DNA of 64,000 bases from Streptomyces katrae. Its GTDB lineage: Bacteria > Actinomycetota > Actinomycetes > Streptomycetales > Streptomycetaceae. The stretch covers positions 186,001 through 250,000 of the forward strand of contig NZ_JNZY01000003.1 of NCBI RefSeq assembly GCF_000717655.1. Direction: 5' to 3'. Position 1 is the stretch's first letter. Each line of letters opens with the position of its first letter. Shown piece after piece: positions 27,140 through 35,390 of the stretch. The translations under genes were made by a program, and so were the position numbers. The notes under the pieces were generated by a model. It was not told where the DNA came from, did not search any database, and saw only the letters and a program-made list of their open reading frames with translations.

Positions 27140-28099
27140 GTGAGCGACGTACGAAACGTGATCATCATCGGTTCCGGGCCGGCCGGTTACACGGCAGCCC
27201 TGTACACCGCACGCGCTTCGCTCAAGCCGCTGGTCTTCGAAGGCGCCGTCACCGCCGGTGGTGCGCTGATGAACACCACCGAGGTCGAGAACTTCCCCGG
27301 CTTCCAGGACGGCATCATGGGTCCGGACCTCATGGACAACATGCGCGGCCAGGCCGAGCGCTTCGGCGCCGAGCTGGTTCCCGACGACATCGTGTCCGTG
27401 GACCTCACCGGTGAGATCAAGACCGTCACCGACACCGCCGGCACCGTGCACCGCGCCAAGGCCGTGATCGTCACCACCGGCTCCCAGCACCGCAAGCTCG
27501 GACTGCCGAACGAGGACGCCCTCTCCGGCCGCGGTGTCTCCTGGTGCGCAACCTGCGACGGGTTCTTCTTCAAGGACCAGGACATCGCCGTCGTCGGAGG
27601 CGGCGACACCGCGATCGAGGAAGCGACCTTCCTCTCCCGGTTCGCCAAGTCCGTCACCATCGTGCACCGCCGCGACAGCCTGCGTGCCTCGAAGGCCATG
27701 CAGGACCGCGCGTTCGCCGACCCGAAGATCAAGTTCGCCTGGGACAGCGAGGTCGCCGTGATCCACGGCGAGCAGAAGCTCTCCGGCCTCACCCTGCGCA
27801 ACACCAAGACCGGTGAGACCTCCGAGCTCCCCGTGACGGGCCTCTTCATCGCCGTCGGCCACGACCCGCGGACCGAGCTGTTCAAGGACCAGCTGGAGCT
27901 CGACGAGGAGGGCTACCTCAAGGTCGACGCCCCCTCGACGCGCACCAACCTCACCGGCGTCTTCGGCGCCGGCGACGTCGTGGACCACACGTACCGTCAG
28001 GCCATCACCGCCGCCGGCACCGGCTGCTCCGCGGCCCTCGACGCCGAGCGCTTCCTCTCCGCCCTCGCGGACGCCGAGAAGGCCCACGCGACGGTCTGA
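27140..28099 (+). CDS. trxB: Thioredoxin reductase
   Basis: A 319-residue FAD/NADPH enzyme that reduces thioredoxin. The FAD-binding [16 protein letters not shown] is at residues ~11-26, the redox-active C136-A-T-C139 in SWCATCDG, the NADPH motif [11 protein letters not shown] follows, and the FAD-binding C-terminus is [25 protein letters not shown] lies 9 nt before the GTG. A perfect SigR promoter upstream predicts induction by disulfide stress. trxA follows after 53 bp. Confidence 0.97.
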   Translation: MSDVRNVIIIGSGPAGYTAALYTARASLKPLVFEGAVTAGGALMNTTEVENFPGFQDGIMGPDLMDNMRGQAERFGAELVPDDIVSVDLTGEIKTVTDTAGTVHRAKAVIVTTGSQHRKLGLPNEDALSGRGVSWCATCDGFFFKDQDIAVVGGGDTAIEEATFLSRFAKSVTIVHRRDSLRASKAMQDRAFADPKIKFAWDSEVAVIHGEQKLSGLTLRNTKTGETSELPVTGLFIAVGHDPRTELFKDQLELDEEGYLKVDAPSTRTNLTGVFGAGDVVDHTYRQAITAAGTGCSAALDAERFLSALADAEKAHATV

Positions 28100-28152
28100 C
28101 CCTCACGCACACCCCCCACCCCACACCCCGCAGGAAGAAATAGGAGGCCGCT

Positions 28153-28494
28153 GTGGCCGGCACCCTCAAGAACGTGACCGACGCTGACTTCGACACCGAG
28201 GTCCTCGGCAGCGACAAGCCCGTCCTCGTGGACTTCTGGGCCGCCTGGTGCGGACCGTGCCGCCAGATCGCGCCGTCCCTCGAGGCCATCGCCGCCGAGT
28301 ACGGCGACCAGATCGAGATCGTCAAGCTCAACATCGACGAGAACCCGGCCACCGCCGCCAAGTACGGCGTCATGTCCATCCCGACGCTGAACGTCTACCA
28401 GGGCGGCGAGGTCGCCAAGACCATCGTCGGTGCCAAGCCGAAGGCCGCCATCCTGCGCGACCTCGAGGGGTTCATCCAGGCCAAGGCCGTCTGA
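28153..28494 (+). CDS. trxA: Thioredoxin
   Basis: A 113-residue thioredoxin with the active site W32-C-G-P-C36 and the cis-proline segment SIPTLNVYQGG. It is the general protein disulfide reductase, recycled by TrxB. The GTG has TAGGAGG 5-6 nt upstream. It is cotranscribed with trxB and followed by a bidirectional hairpin fused to a degenerate parS. Confidence 0.97.
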   Translation: MAGTLKNVTDADFDTEVLGSDKPVLVDFWAAWCGPCRQIAPSLEAIAAEYGDQIEIVKLNIDENPATAAKYGVMSIPTLNVYQGGEVAKTIVGAKPKAAILRDLEGFIQAKAV

Positions 28495-28527
28495 CGGCCG
28501 GGGCTCCGCCCGGCAGCAGCCGGGTGA

Positions 28528-28541
28528 GTTCCACGTGAAAC
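28528..28541. other. Degenerate parS site
   Basis: GTTCCACGTGAAAC, one mismatch to the parS core. Its right arm runs directly into the trxA terminator stem. Confidence 0.6.
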
Positions 28542-28571
28542 GGGGCCGCCCCCGCGAGGGGCGGCCCCGTT
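28539..28571. terminator. Bidirectional terminator between trxA and the GNAT gene
   Basis: A 14-bp perfect stem with a CGCGA loop between convergent genes. Confidence 0.85.
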
Positions 28572-28595
28572 CGCACATCACAGGCCGTCCGGCCG

Positions 28596-29213
28596 TCACA
28601 GCGGACGCAGCGCGGGCTCCTTCCGCGCCGCACCAAGCAGCCGGTCCAGCGCGAGTTCCACGTCTTCCTTCCACGAGAGCGTCGAGCGCATCTCCAGCCT
28701 CAGCCGCGGATGCACGGGATGCGGCCTTACCGTCTTGAAGCCCACGGCCAGCAAGTGGTCCGCAGGCAGCAGGCACGCCGGGCCCTCCCACCGCGCGTCT
28801 CCGAACGCCTCGATCGCCTTGAACCCGCGCCGCAGCAGGTCCTTGGCCACTGTCTGGACCATCACCCGTCCCAGGCCCTGCCCCTGATAGCCCGGCATGA
28901 TCCACGCAGTGATCAGCTGCACCGCATCCGGCGACACCGGACTCGTCGGAAAGGACGCGGCCCGCGGTACATACGCAGGCGGCGCGTACAGCACGAATCC
29001 CACCGGGACATCGTCCACGTAGACCACGCGGCCGCACGAACCCCACTCCAGCAGGACGGCGGAGATCCACGCTTCCTTCTCCAGCGCCGGAGTCCCTGCC
29101 TTCACGGCGGCCTCACCGCTGACCGGATCCAACTCCCAGAACACACAGGACCGGCAACGCCTGGGCAGGTCCTGAAGGTTGTCCAGCGTGAGTGGTACCA
29201 ACCGACGCCCCAT
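28596..29213 (-). CDS. GNAT family N-acetyltransferase
   Basis: A 205-residue protein with the acetyl-CoA pyrophosphate loop GYQGQGLGRVMVQT near residue 108. A short Cys-containing N-terminal stretch (CRSCVFWELDP) is conserved in this lineage and may bind metal (inference). The substrate is unknown. It is the last gene on this strand before the trxA terminator, 106 bp downstream of parB with a hairpin between, so probably its own unit. Confidence 0.88.
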   Translation of the reverse strand: MGRRLVPLTLDNLQDLPRRCRSCVFWELDPVSGEAAVKAGTPALEKEAWISAVLLEWGSCGRVVYVDDVPVGFVLYAPPAYVPRAASFPTSPVSPDAVQLITAWIMPGYQGQGLGRVMVQTVAKDLLRRGFKAIEAFGDARWEGPACLLPADHLLAVGFKTVRPHPVHPRLRLEMRSTLSWKEDVELALDRLLGAARKEPALRPL

Positions 29214-29263
29214 GAGCGCATCGTATCCACTGCCCGAATCAGGAGAAACCGCTACAAGGCAAA

Positions 29264-29303
29264 GGGGCGGACCGCGCCGGTTCGCACCGGCACGACCCGC
29301 CCC
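29264..29303 (-). terminator. Hairpin after parB
   Basis: GGGGCGG pairs with CCGCCCC, with an inner GCCGG/CCGGC stem-loop. It lies 17 bp beyond the parB stop. Confidence 0.5.
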
Positions 29304-29319
29304 TCGGCGGCCGGGGACT

Positions 29320-30414
29320 TCACTCCCCAGACAGACCCTGCTCCAGCACCCGGCCCTCGCCCGGTGCCAGCGTCCCCAGAATCCGCTCCAGATCCTCCAT
29401 CGAGGCGAACTCGACGGTGATCTTGCCCTTCTTCTGACCCAGATCCACCTTTACGCGCGTCTCGAACCGGTCGGACAGCCGCGTCGCCAGCTCGCTGAGC
29501 GCCGGAGCCACCCGGGCGCCCGCCCGCGGACCCTTCGGCTTCACAGCTCCGGAGGGCTCCGAGCCCATCAGCGACACGATCTCCTCGACCGCGCGCACCG
29601 ACAGGCCCTCGGCCACGATGCGGTGTGCCAGACGGTCCTGGACCTCGGACTCCTCCACCGACAGCAGTGCCCGCGCATGTCCCGCGGAGAGCACACCCGC
29701 GGCCACGCGGCGCTGCACCGGCGGCGACAGCTTCAGCAGACGCAGCGTGTTCGACACCTGCGGGCGCGAGCGCCCGATCCGGTCCGCCAGCTGGTCATGC
29801 GTGCAATTGAAGTCCTGGAGCAGCTGGTCGTAAGCAGCCGCCTCCTCCAGCGGGTTCAGCTGCGCCCGGTGCAGGTTCTCGAGCAGTGCGTCCAGCAGCA
29901 GCTTCTCGTCATCCGTCGCACGGATGATCGCCGGAATGCGCTCCAGCCCGGCCTCCCGGCACGCCCGCCAACGGCGCTCACCCATGATGAGCTCGTAGCG
30001 GCCCGGAGCGGACTGCCGCACCACCACCGGCTGCAGCAGACCCACCTCCTGGATGGAGGTCACGAGCTCCGCCAGCGCGTCTTCGTCGAAGACCTCACGA
30101 GGCTGCCGCGGGTTCGGCGTGATCGCGTCCATCGGGAGCTCGGCGAACGTCGCCCCGGCGACCACATTGGCTTCGGGCTCCCATGCCGCCGGCTCATCCG
30201 CCACTGCGACCGCAACCGCCGATGTTTCACGTGAAACATCCGCCTGCGCCAGCGAAGCCAGCTTCGCCGCCGCGATTCCGCGCTCCGATGTCATGACCGG
30301 CACCGCCGACGGGGACATCGACCCGGCACCGATCACCGGCGGCGTCTTCTCCTGCGGAGCTGCGGGGATCAGTGCACCGAGCCCCCGTCCCAGACCCCTA
30401 CGTCGCTCACTCAC
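29320..30414 (-). CDS. parB: Chromosome-partitioning protein ParB
   Basis: A 364-residue CTP-dependent DNA clamp that loads at parS and builds the segregation complex in aerial hyphae. The variable N-terminus (residues ~1-80) contains DVSRETS from an in-frame parS. The ParB/Spo0J nuclease-like domain follows ([27 protein letters not shown]), then the HTH ([12 protein letters not shown] region) and a C-terminal dimerisation domain. It overlaps parA by 4 bp. The gene therefore carries its own binding site. Confidence 0.97.
   Translation of the reverse strand: MSERRRGLGRGLGALIPAAPQEKTPPVIGAGSMSPSAVPVMTSERGIAAAKLASLAQADVSRETSAVAVAVADEPAAWEPEANVVAGATFAELPMDAITPNPRQPREVFDEDALAELVTSIQEVGLLQPVVVRQSAPGRYELIMGERRWRACREAGLERIPAIIRATDDEKLLLDALLENLHRAQLNPLEEAAAYDQLLQDFNCTHDQLADRIGRSRPQVSNTLRLLKLSPPVQRRVAAGVLSAGHARALLSVEESEVQDRLAHRIVAEGLSVRAVEEIVSLMGSEPSGAVKPKGPRAGARVAPALSELATRLSDRFETRVKVDLGQKKGKITVEFASMEDLERILGTLAPGEGRVLEQGLSGE
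30224..30237. other. parS site (perfect, inside parB)
   Basis: A 20-bp palindrome (30221-30240) read on the parB strand as DVSRETS in the unstructured N-terminal region. Confidence 0.93.
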
Positions 30415-31496
30415 TGGATCCCCTCCGCCACACTCTGCGTGCTGTTCATGCCCGCGCCCAGATGGGCGTGCTGGGCGTCGTACGAAATTCCGGCCCCCCG
30501 CAGCGCGATCTCACGCGCCGCTTCCAGGTAGGAGAGAGAACCGCTGGAACCCGGATCGTAGGTGAGCACGGTCTGGCCGTAGCTCGGCGCCTCGGAAATG
30601 CGCACCGACCGCGGGATGCTCGTGCGCAGCACCTCCTTGCCGAAGTGGGTGCGCACCTCCTCCGCCACCTGCGAAGCCAGCCGGGTCCTGCCGTCGTACA
30701 TCGTCAGCAGGATCGTCGAGACATGCAGCGTGGGGTTCAGGTGGGCCCGCACCAGGTCGACATTCCGCAGCAGCTGACCCAGACCCTCCAGCGCGTAGTA
30801 CTCGCACTGGATCGGGATCAGCACCTCGGCGCCGGCCACCAGCGCGTTCACCGTCAGCAGCCCCAGCGAGGGCGGGCAGTCGATCAGGATGTAGTCGAGC
30901 GGCTGCTCGTACGCCTGGATGGCCCGCTGCAGCCGGCTCTCCCGGGCCACCAGCGACACCAGCTCGATCTCCGCACCCGCCAGGTCGATCGTGGCCGGAG
31001 CGCAGAAGAGCCCCTCCACGTCCACCACCGGCTGGACGACCTCCAGCAGCGGCCGACTGTCCACGAGTACGTCGTAGATCGAGGGCACATCCGCGTGGTG
31101 GTCGATACCGAGCGCCGTGGAGGCGTTGCCCTGGGGGTCGAGGTCGACCACCAGGACCCGCGCTCCGTGCAGAGCCAGCGAGGCCGCCAGGTTCACGGTC
31201 GTCGTGGTCTTGCCCACGCCGCCCTTCTGGTTGGCGACCACGATGACCCGCGTCTGCTCCGGGCGGGGCAGCCCCTCGCCGGCGCGCCCCAGTGCCTCGA
31301 CCGCCAGCTGGGCGGCACGGCCGATGGGTGTGTCGTTGTCTACAAGGGGCGAGGATGTTTCACGTGAAACATCCTCGCGCGCCGATTCAGAGCGGGGACC
31401 GGGGACCGGATCGGCCATCGGCCCCGCGAGGTTGGCGTCGGACCGCACGGTGTCACTCTCCTCGACATCAGGCTCGCGATGAACAGAGCCTGCCAT
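30411..31496 (-). CDS. parA: Chromosome-partitioning ATPase ParA
   Basis: A 361-residue Walker ATPase. [16 protein letters not shown] (deviant Walker A) starts near residue 88 after a long N-terminal extension; [10 protein letters not shown] and [11 protein letters not shown] follow. ParA extends along aerial hyphae and spaces ParB complexes before sporulation septation. The ATG 31496 ([15 protein letters not shown]) is chosen by family N-terminus, with no Shine-Dalgarno. An in-frame TTG at 31559 after GGGGGGA is a possible alternative. The extension contains DVSRETS from a parS. It overlaps parB by 4 bp. Confidence 0.95.
   Translation of the reverse strand: MAGSVHREPDVEESDTVRSDANLAGPMADPVPGPRSESAREDVSRETSSPLVDNDTPIGRAAQLAVEALGRAGEGLPRPEQTRVIVVANQKGGVGKTTTTVNLAASLALHGARVLVVDLDPQGNASTALGIDHHADVPSIYDVLVDSRPLLEVVQPVVDVEGLFCAPATIDLAGAEIELVSLVARESRLQRAIQAYEQPLDYILIDCPPSLGLLTVNALVAGAEVLIPIQCEYYALEGLGQLLRNVDLVRAHLNPTLHVSTILLTMYDGRTRLASQVAEEVRTHFGKEVLRTSIPRSVRISEAPSYGQTVLTYDPGSSGSLSYLEAAREIALRGAGISYDAQHAHLGAGMNSTQSVAEGIQ
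31349..31378. other. parS within a 30-bp perfect palindrome, inside parA
   Basis: The parS core at 31357-31370 is flanked by additional complementary bases so that all 30 bp read the same on both strands. It is the longest palindrome around any parS here and lies in the coding sequence for the parA N-terminal extension. Confidence 0.93.
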
Positions 31497-31532
31497 GGCA
31501 TGTGGGTCGCGAACCAGCGGGGGCCGTACTCC

Positions 31533-31559
31533 TGTGGATGAATCCACCGATGTGGACAA
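31533..31559. promoter_or_regulatory. DnaA boxes upstream of parA
   Basis: TGTGGATGA (31533-31541, one mismatch) and a perfect TGTGGACAA (31551-31559) lie 37-63 bp upstream of the parA ATG, between it and the parS at 31643. Confidence 0.6.
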
Positions 31560-31642
31560 CTCCGTCCCCCCTTCGTTCTTGCGTGGGCGGGGGGACGCAG
31601 CCGCACGGCCGCGGCTGATGATTCCGTGCAGCAGAGAGCGAC

Positions 31643-31656
31643 GTTTCACGTGAAAC
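31643..31656. other. parS site (perfect, parA-rsmG intergenic)
   Basis: GTTTCACGTGAAAC, 147 bp upstream of the parA ATG and 75 bp beyond the rsmG stop. Confidence 0.93.
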
Positions 31657-31731
31657 ACGATGCCCGGACGGAGTCATCAGGCCGCTACGACACTCCGAAA
31701 TGCATACCTATAGGGCTCAAAGCACCCGAAA

Positions 31732-32451
31732 TCAGCGACGCCGACGGGTGCGGCTGGTGCGAGCGGCCTTAGCCCGCTTGGCCGCGAACCTCACCCCACC
31801 GGGGCTTTCTCCCACCTCGACCCGGACCACGGTCGACATGGGATCCACCACACCCTCGCCCACGTGCAGCACCGAGGTCTTCACCACACCCAGCTTCGCC
31901 AGCGCGACCTTCGCCGCCACCAGCTCCTCCTCGGCGGTGTCGCCCTTCAGGGCCAGCATCTCCCCGTACGGGCGCAGCAGGGGCACGCCCCAGCCCGCCA
32001 GCCGGTCCAGCGGAGCCACGGCGCGCGCCGTCACCACATGCACCGGCTGCACCTTGCCGAGGACCTCCTCGGCCCGGCCGCGCACCACCGTGACATGGTC
32101 AAGGCCCAGCAGCTCCACGGCCTCCTGCAGGAACGTCGTACGCCGCAGCAGCGGCTCCAGCAGCGTGATCTTCAGATCGCGCCGGACCAGAGCCAACGGG
32201 ATACCGGGCAGGCCGGCACCCGAGCCGACATCGCACACGGTGACGCCCTCGGGCACCACCTCCGAGAGCACCGCGCAGTTCAGCAGGTGCCGCTCCCACA
32301 GCCGTGGCACCTCACGCGGGCCGATCAGGCCGCGCTTGACCCCCGCGTCCGCCAGCAGCTCCGCATACCGCACAGCTTCCGGGAAAAACTCACCGAACAC
32401 CGCGCGCGCCTCTTCGGGCGCCGGGGGAAGCTCCGCTGCTGCCTCCGTCAC
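31732..32451 (-). CDS. rsmG: 16S rRNA (guanine527-N7)-methyltransferase RsmG
   Basis: A 239-residue SAM-dependent enzyme methylating G527 of 16S rRNA. The SAM motif VCDVGSGAGLPGIPLAL is near residue 80, and HVVTARAVAPLDRL follows. The GTG 32451 (VTEAAAELPPAPEEA) has GGAAGGA 8 nt upstream; a longer frame starting with an ATG at 32475 is less well supported. Loss of RsmG in streptomycetes gives low-level streptomycin resistance and can raise antibiotic production. The C-terminus is strongly basic. It lies between jag and parA. Confidence 0.94.
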   Translation of the reverse strand: MTEAAAELPPAPEEARAVFGEFFPEAVRYAELLADAGVKRGLIGPREVPRLWERHLLNCAVLSEVVPEGVTVCDVGSGAGLPGIPLALVRRDLKITLLEPLLRRTTFLQEAVELLGLDHVTVVRGRAEEVLGKVQPVHVVTARAVAPLDRLAGWGVPLLRPYGEMLALKGDTAEEELVAAKVALAKLGVVKTSVLHVGEGVVDPMSTVVRVEVGESPGGVRFAAKRAKAARTSRTRRRR

Positions 32452-32540
32452 GGGGACCGTCCTTCCGTACCGCATGGATCGTTGAAAACGCACTGCTCAA
32501 AACTGGTACCGCCCGAACGGGCACTGCCAGGCTGACAAAC

Positions 32541-32573
32541 TTCGGCCCCGTCTGCGAGACAGACGGGGCCGAA
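32541..32573 (-). terminator. Terminator after jag
   Basis: A 14-bp perfect stem (TTCGGCCCCGTCTG arm) with a CGAGA loop, 15 bp beyond the jag stop. It separates the rpmH-jag run from rsmG. Confidence 0.82.
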
Positions 32574-32588
32574 CAGTCAGGGTCGCGA

Positions 32589-33101
32589 TCAGGCCGGGAG
32601 CACGACGACGAAGCGCTGCGGCTCCTCGCCCTCCGACTCGCTCTTCAGACCGGCGGCCGCCACGGCGTCGTGGACGACCTTCCGCTCGAAGGGCGTCATC
32701 GGCGCCAGCTTCAGCGGTTCACCGGACGCCTTCACGTCCGCGGCCGCCTGGGCGCCCAGGGCCGCCAGCTCCTCGCGCTTCTTCGCACGGAACCCGGCGA
32801 TGTCCAGCATCAGCCGGCTGCGGTCCCCGGTCTCCCGGTGCACGGCGAGGCGCGTGAGCTCCTGCAGAGCCTCCAGGACCTCACCGTCGCGGCCCACGAG
32901 CTTCTGCAGGTCACGGCTGGCCGAGTCGCTGACGATCGACACCGCGGCCCGGTCGGCCTCGACGTCCATGTCGATGTCCCCGTCCAGGTCGGCGATGTCC
33001 AGCAGACCCTCGAGGTAGTCGGCCGCGATCTCGCCCTCCTGCTCGAGGCGGGTCAGGGTGTCGCCACTCTCAGCGGCGGCGGTGGTGGTGCCTTCCGTCA
33101 C
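32589..33101 (-). CDS. jag: Jag/KhpB-like RNA-binding protein (KH and R3H domains)
   Basis: A 170-residue protein. After an acidic N-terminus, a KH domain carries LVGRDGEVLEALQELTRLAV (GxxG-type loop at GRDG) and a C-terminal R3H domain has APMTPFERKVVHDA. Members bind RNA and are encoded next to yidC in most bacteria; roles in envelope growth and division have been found elsewhere. It follows yidC by 15 bp and ends the operon before a strong terminator. Confidence 0.93.
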   Translation of the reverse strand: MTEGTTTAAAESGDTLTRLEQEGEIAADYLEGLLDIADLDGDIDMDVEADRAAVSIVSDSASRDLQKLVGRDGEVLEALQELTRLAVHRETGDRSRLMLDIAGFRAKKREELAALGAQAAADVKASGEPLKLAPMTPFERKVVHDAVAAAGLKSESEGEEPQRFVVVLPA

Positions 33102-33116
33102 GGGAGGGACTCCTTC

Positions 33117-34220
33117 TTACTTCTTGGAAGAGGGCTTGGGGGGCGTCTGACGCTGTGACTTCGACTGCCGCTTCGGCTGTTGCCGCTTGGCGGCACCACC
33201 GCTCGCCGCGTCCGAGTCGGCCGTGGCCTCGACGCTCTTGATCACAGACCCGTCCGCCTGGGCAGCCAGACCCTGCTTCGTGAGAGCCGTGATGAACTTG
33301 CGCTCGTTGTCGTTGCGGTCCGGCCCCTTGGCCACGATCGCCGCGACGATCTTCTTCTTGCCCCGGCCCTTGACATCGCCGTGCGTGGTGACGTGCTTCA
33401 GCAGACGGGTCAGGTACTGGTCCTGCGCCTTGCTGCCCGGCGTCGGGTTCTGGTTGATCACGTACATCTGCTGGCCCATGGTCCACACGTTCGTGGTCAG
33501 CCAGTAGACGAGGACACCCACGGGGAAGTTGATGCCCATGAACGCGAAGATCAGCGGGAAGATGTACATCAGCATCTTCTGCTGCTGCATGAACGGCGTC
33601 TTGACCGAGAGGTCGACGTTCTTCTGCATCAGCTGACGCTGGGTGTAGAACTGTGACAGCGACATCAGGACGATCATGACCGCGGTCACGATGCGGACGT
33701 CGGTCAGGGAGGCGCCGAGCGAGGCGACCTTCTCCTCGCTGTCCGTGAACTTCGCTGCCAGCGGGGCACCGAAGATGTGTGCCTGCCGGGCACTCTCCAG
33801 CAGCGACTCGTTGATCACGCCGATGGTCTTGCCGTTGGCGATGCTCGCGAGCACCTGGTAGAGCGCGAAGAAGAACGGGGACTGCGCCAGGATGGGGAGG
33901 CACGAGGAGAGCGGGTTGGTACCCGTCTCCTTGTACAGCTTCATCATCTCTTCGGACTGGCGCTGCTTGTCGTTCTTGTAGCGCTCCTGGATCGCCTTCA
34001 TCTTCGGCTGGAGCGCCTGCATACCGCGCGTCGCCTTGATCTGCTTCACGAAGAGCGGGATCAGGCAGATACGGATCAAGACCACCAGGGACACGATGGA
34101 CAAGCCCCAGGCCCAGCCGCTGTCCGGGCCGAAGAGGGCGCCGTACAGGCTGTGGAACTGGACGATGACCCACGAGACGGGCGTGGTGATAAAGCTGAAC
34201 AGACTGGCAATCGTGTCCAC
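33117..34220 (-). CDS. yidC: Membrane protein insertase YidC (Oxa1 family)
   Basis: A 367-residue insertase for Sec-dependent and independent membrane proteins. The core has five transmembrane helices, with [16 protein letters not shown] first, the cytoplasmic coiled loop [20 protein letters not shown], and [20 protein letters not shown]. The C-terminal ~100 residues are basic and disordered. The GTG start at 34220 lies 3 bp after the yidD stop. There is no large periplasmic domain, as expected for Gram-positives. Confidence 0.96.
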   Translation of the reverse strand: MDTIASLFSFITTPVSWVIVQFHSLYGALFGPDSGWAWGLSIVSLVVLIRICLIPLFVKQIKATRGMQALQPKMKAIQERYKNDKQRQSEEMMKLYKETGTNPLSSCLPILAQSPFFFALYQVLASIANGKTIGVINESLLESARQAHIFGAPLAAKFTDSEEKVASLGASLTDVRIVTAVMIVLMSLSQFYTQRQLMQKNVDLSVKTPFMQQQKMLMYIFPLIFAFMGINFPVGVLVYWLTTNVWTMGQQMYVINQNPTPGSKAQDQYLTRLLKHVTTHGDVKGRGKKKIVAAIVAKGPDRNDNERKFITALTKQGLAAQADGSVIKSVEATADSDAASGGAAKRQQPKRQSKSQRQTPPKPSSKK

Positions 34221-34223
34221 TAA

Positions 34224-34505
34224 TCAGGCTCCTTGAGCATTGCGAGATCTACGCAACGCACTGCGCAGCTGCTCGTGCCAACGCGGGCGTTTACGGGGTG
34301 GGACATGATCGACACCACCGGCGGACCACGGATTGCACCGCAGGATCCGCCAGCCGGTCAGAACCGTCCCCTTCACCGCACCATGCCGGTCGATGGCCGT
34401 GAACCCGTAGTGCGAGCACGAGGGGTAGTAACGGCACACCGGCCCGAGCAGCGGACTGATCGTCCACTGGTACAGCTTGATCAATGCGAGCAGCGGGTAC
34501 TTCAT
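34224..34505 (-). CDS. yidD: Membrane protein insertion efficiency factor YidD
   Basis: A 93-residue protein with the family signature [20 protein letters not shown] and the later W-R-I-L-R-C-N-P-W segment. It is thought to assist YidC-dependent insertion. The ATG overlaps the rnpA stop by 4 bp, and yidC follows within 3 bp. Confidence 0.94.
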   Translation of the reverse strand: MKYPLLALIKLYQWTISPLLGPVCRYYPSCSHYGFTAIDRHGAVKGTVLTGWRILRCNPWSAGGVDHVPPRKRPRWHEQLRSALRRSRNAQGA

Positions 34506-34876
34506 CGAGCCACGCCTCCCAGGAGCCGCGACAGGGCGGCATCCAGGTCCCGGGCCAGTTCGTCGGCACCGGCATCACCCGCGCCGGGCAATGCCCGTAC
34601 CACCACCAGGCTACCGGCGGGCAGCTGGGACAGCCGCTCGCGGACAAGATGGCGCAAACGGCGCTTCACCCGGTTACGGACGACGGCGCCACCCACGGCT
34701 TTGCTGACAACGAAACCCGCACGCGTCGAGGGATCGATCTCCCCCGGCTCGTGCGGGTCCGTTGCACCGCTTGTACGTAGGTGGACGACGAGGAGCGGGC
34801 GACCAGCCCGCCGGCCTCGACGTACCGCGCTCGCGAAGTCCTCACGCCGCCTCAGCCGATTCTCGGGAGACAGCAC
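34502..34876 (-). CDS. rnpA: Ribonuclease P protein component
   Basis: A 124-residue basic protein that supports RNase P RNA in maturing tRNA 5' ends. The RNR motif region is [16 protein letters not shown], preceded by [12 protein letters not shown]. The start is a GTG ([14 protein letters not shown]). It lies 21 bp after rpmH and overlaps yidD by 4 bp. The C-terminus is Ala/Gly-rich. Confidence 0.95.
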   Translation of the reverse strand: MLSPENRLRRREDFASAVRRGRRAGRPLLVVHLRTSGATDPHEPGEIDPSTRAGFVVSKAVGGAVVRNRVKRRLRHLVRERLSQLPAGSLVVVRALPGAGDAGADELARDLDAALSRLLGGVAR

Positions 34877-34897
34877 GACGTCACGACCTGCGCGTTG

Positions 34898-35035
34898 TTA
34901 CGCGGAGAGGGCGGCGCGGCCCTTGCTGCGGCGGTTCGCCAGGATCGCGCGACCGGCACGGGTACGCATCCGCAGGCGGAAGCCGTGGGTCTTGGCACGA
35001 CGGCGGTTGTTCGGCTGGAAGGTGCGCTTGCTCAC
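34898..35035 (-). CDS. rpmH: 50S ribosomal protein bL34
   Basis: A 45-residue basic protein, read on the - strand from GTG 35035 to TAA 34898. It begins [18 protein letters not shown], the universal L34 sequence, and ends GRAALSA. It is the first gene of rpmH-rnpA-yidD-yidC-jag and diverges from dnaA. A consensus promoter lies about 170 bp upstream. Confidence 0.96.
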   Translation of the reverse strand: MSKRTFQPNNRRRAKTHGFRLRMRTRAGRAILANRRSKGRAALSA

Positions 35036-35205
35036 TCGGGGGCTCCAGAGAATAAATCGTTGTGGCGGGACATCGCCTGGCTGTCACCGTGCGCCCACGA
35101 GGAAACTCGCGTGTTCGCCCGAGTGGCACCGCTAAACGATCACAAAAGGTGACCTTCGCCCATCGGTAGGCAGGCGGCAGCAGCCATCGACAACTCGACC
35201 TCGTT

Positions 35206-35235
35206 ACGGTACGCGCGGCTACGCCATCCGGTCAA
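35206..35235 (-). promoter_or_regulatory. rpmH promoter
   Basis: On the - strand, -35 TTGACC (35230-35235), 18-bp spacer, -10 TACCGT (35206-35211). The predicted start near 35199 gives a ~165-nt leader before rpmH. Apart from the promoters and DnaA boxes listed, I see nothing else in the 355-bp rpmH-dnaA gap. Confidence 0.65.
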
Positions 35236-35258
35236 ACCGAGGCTACGTGCCCCCACAC

Positions 35259-35278
35259 TGTGCACAGGCTGTGGACAA
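35259..35278. promoter_or_regulatory. DnaA boxes at the dnaA promoter
   Basis: TGTGCACAG (35259-35267, two mismatches) and a perfect TGTGGACAA (35270-35278), 4 bp upstream of the dnaA -35 and between the divergent rpmH and dnaA promoters. This is the expected site for DnaA autoregulation. Confidence 0.75.
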
Positions 35279-35282
35279 CGAC

Positions 35283-35312
35283 TTGAACCGTACCCGTCGG
35301 CCTGACTACCGT
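35283..35312 (+). promoter_or_regulatory. dnaA promoter
   Basis: -35 TTGAAC (35283-35288), 18-bp spacer, -10 TACCGT (35307-35312). The same -10 hexamer is used by the divergent rpmH promoter. The predicted start near 35319 gives a ~72-nt leader. Confidence 0.65.
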
Positions 35313-35390
35313 TGTCTGATCCCGGATTTTTTGTCCCGACCGTCCCAAAGAACCACACATTCGTGGGACCCCTGTGAGAGAGCGTGCTCT

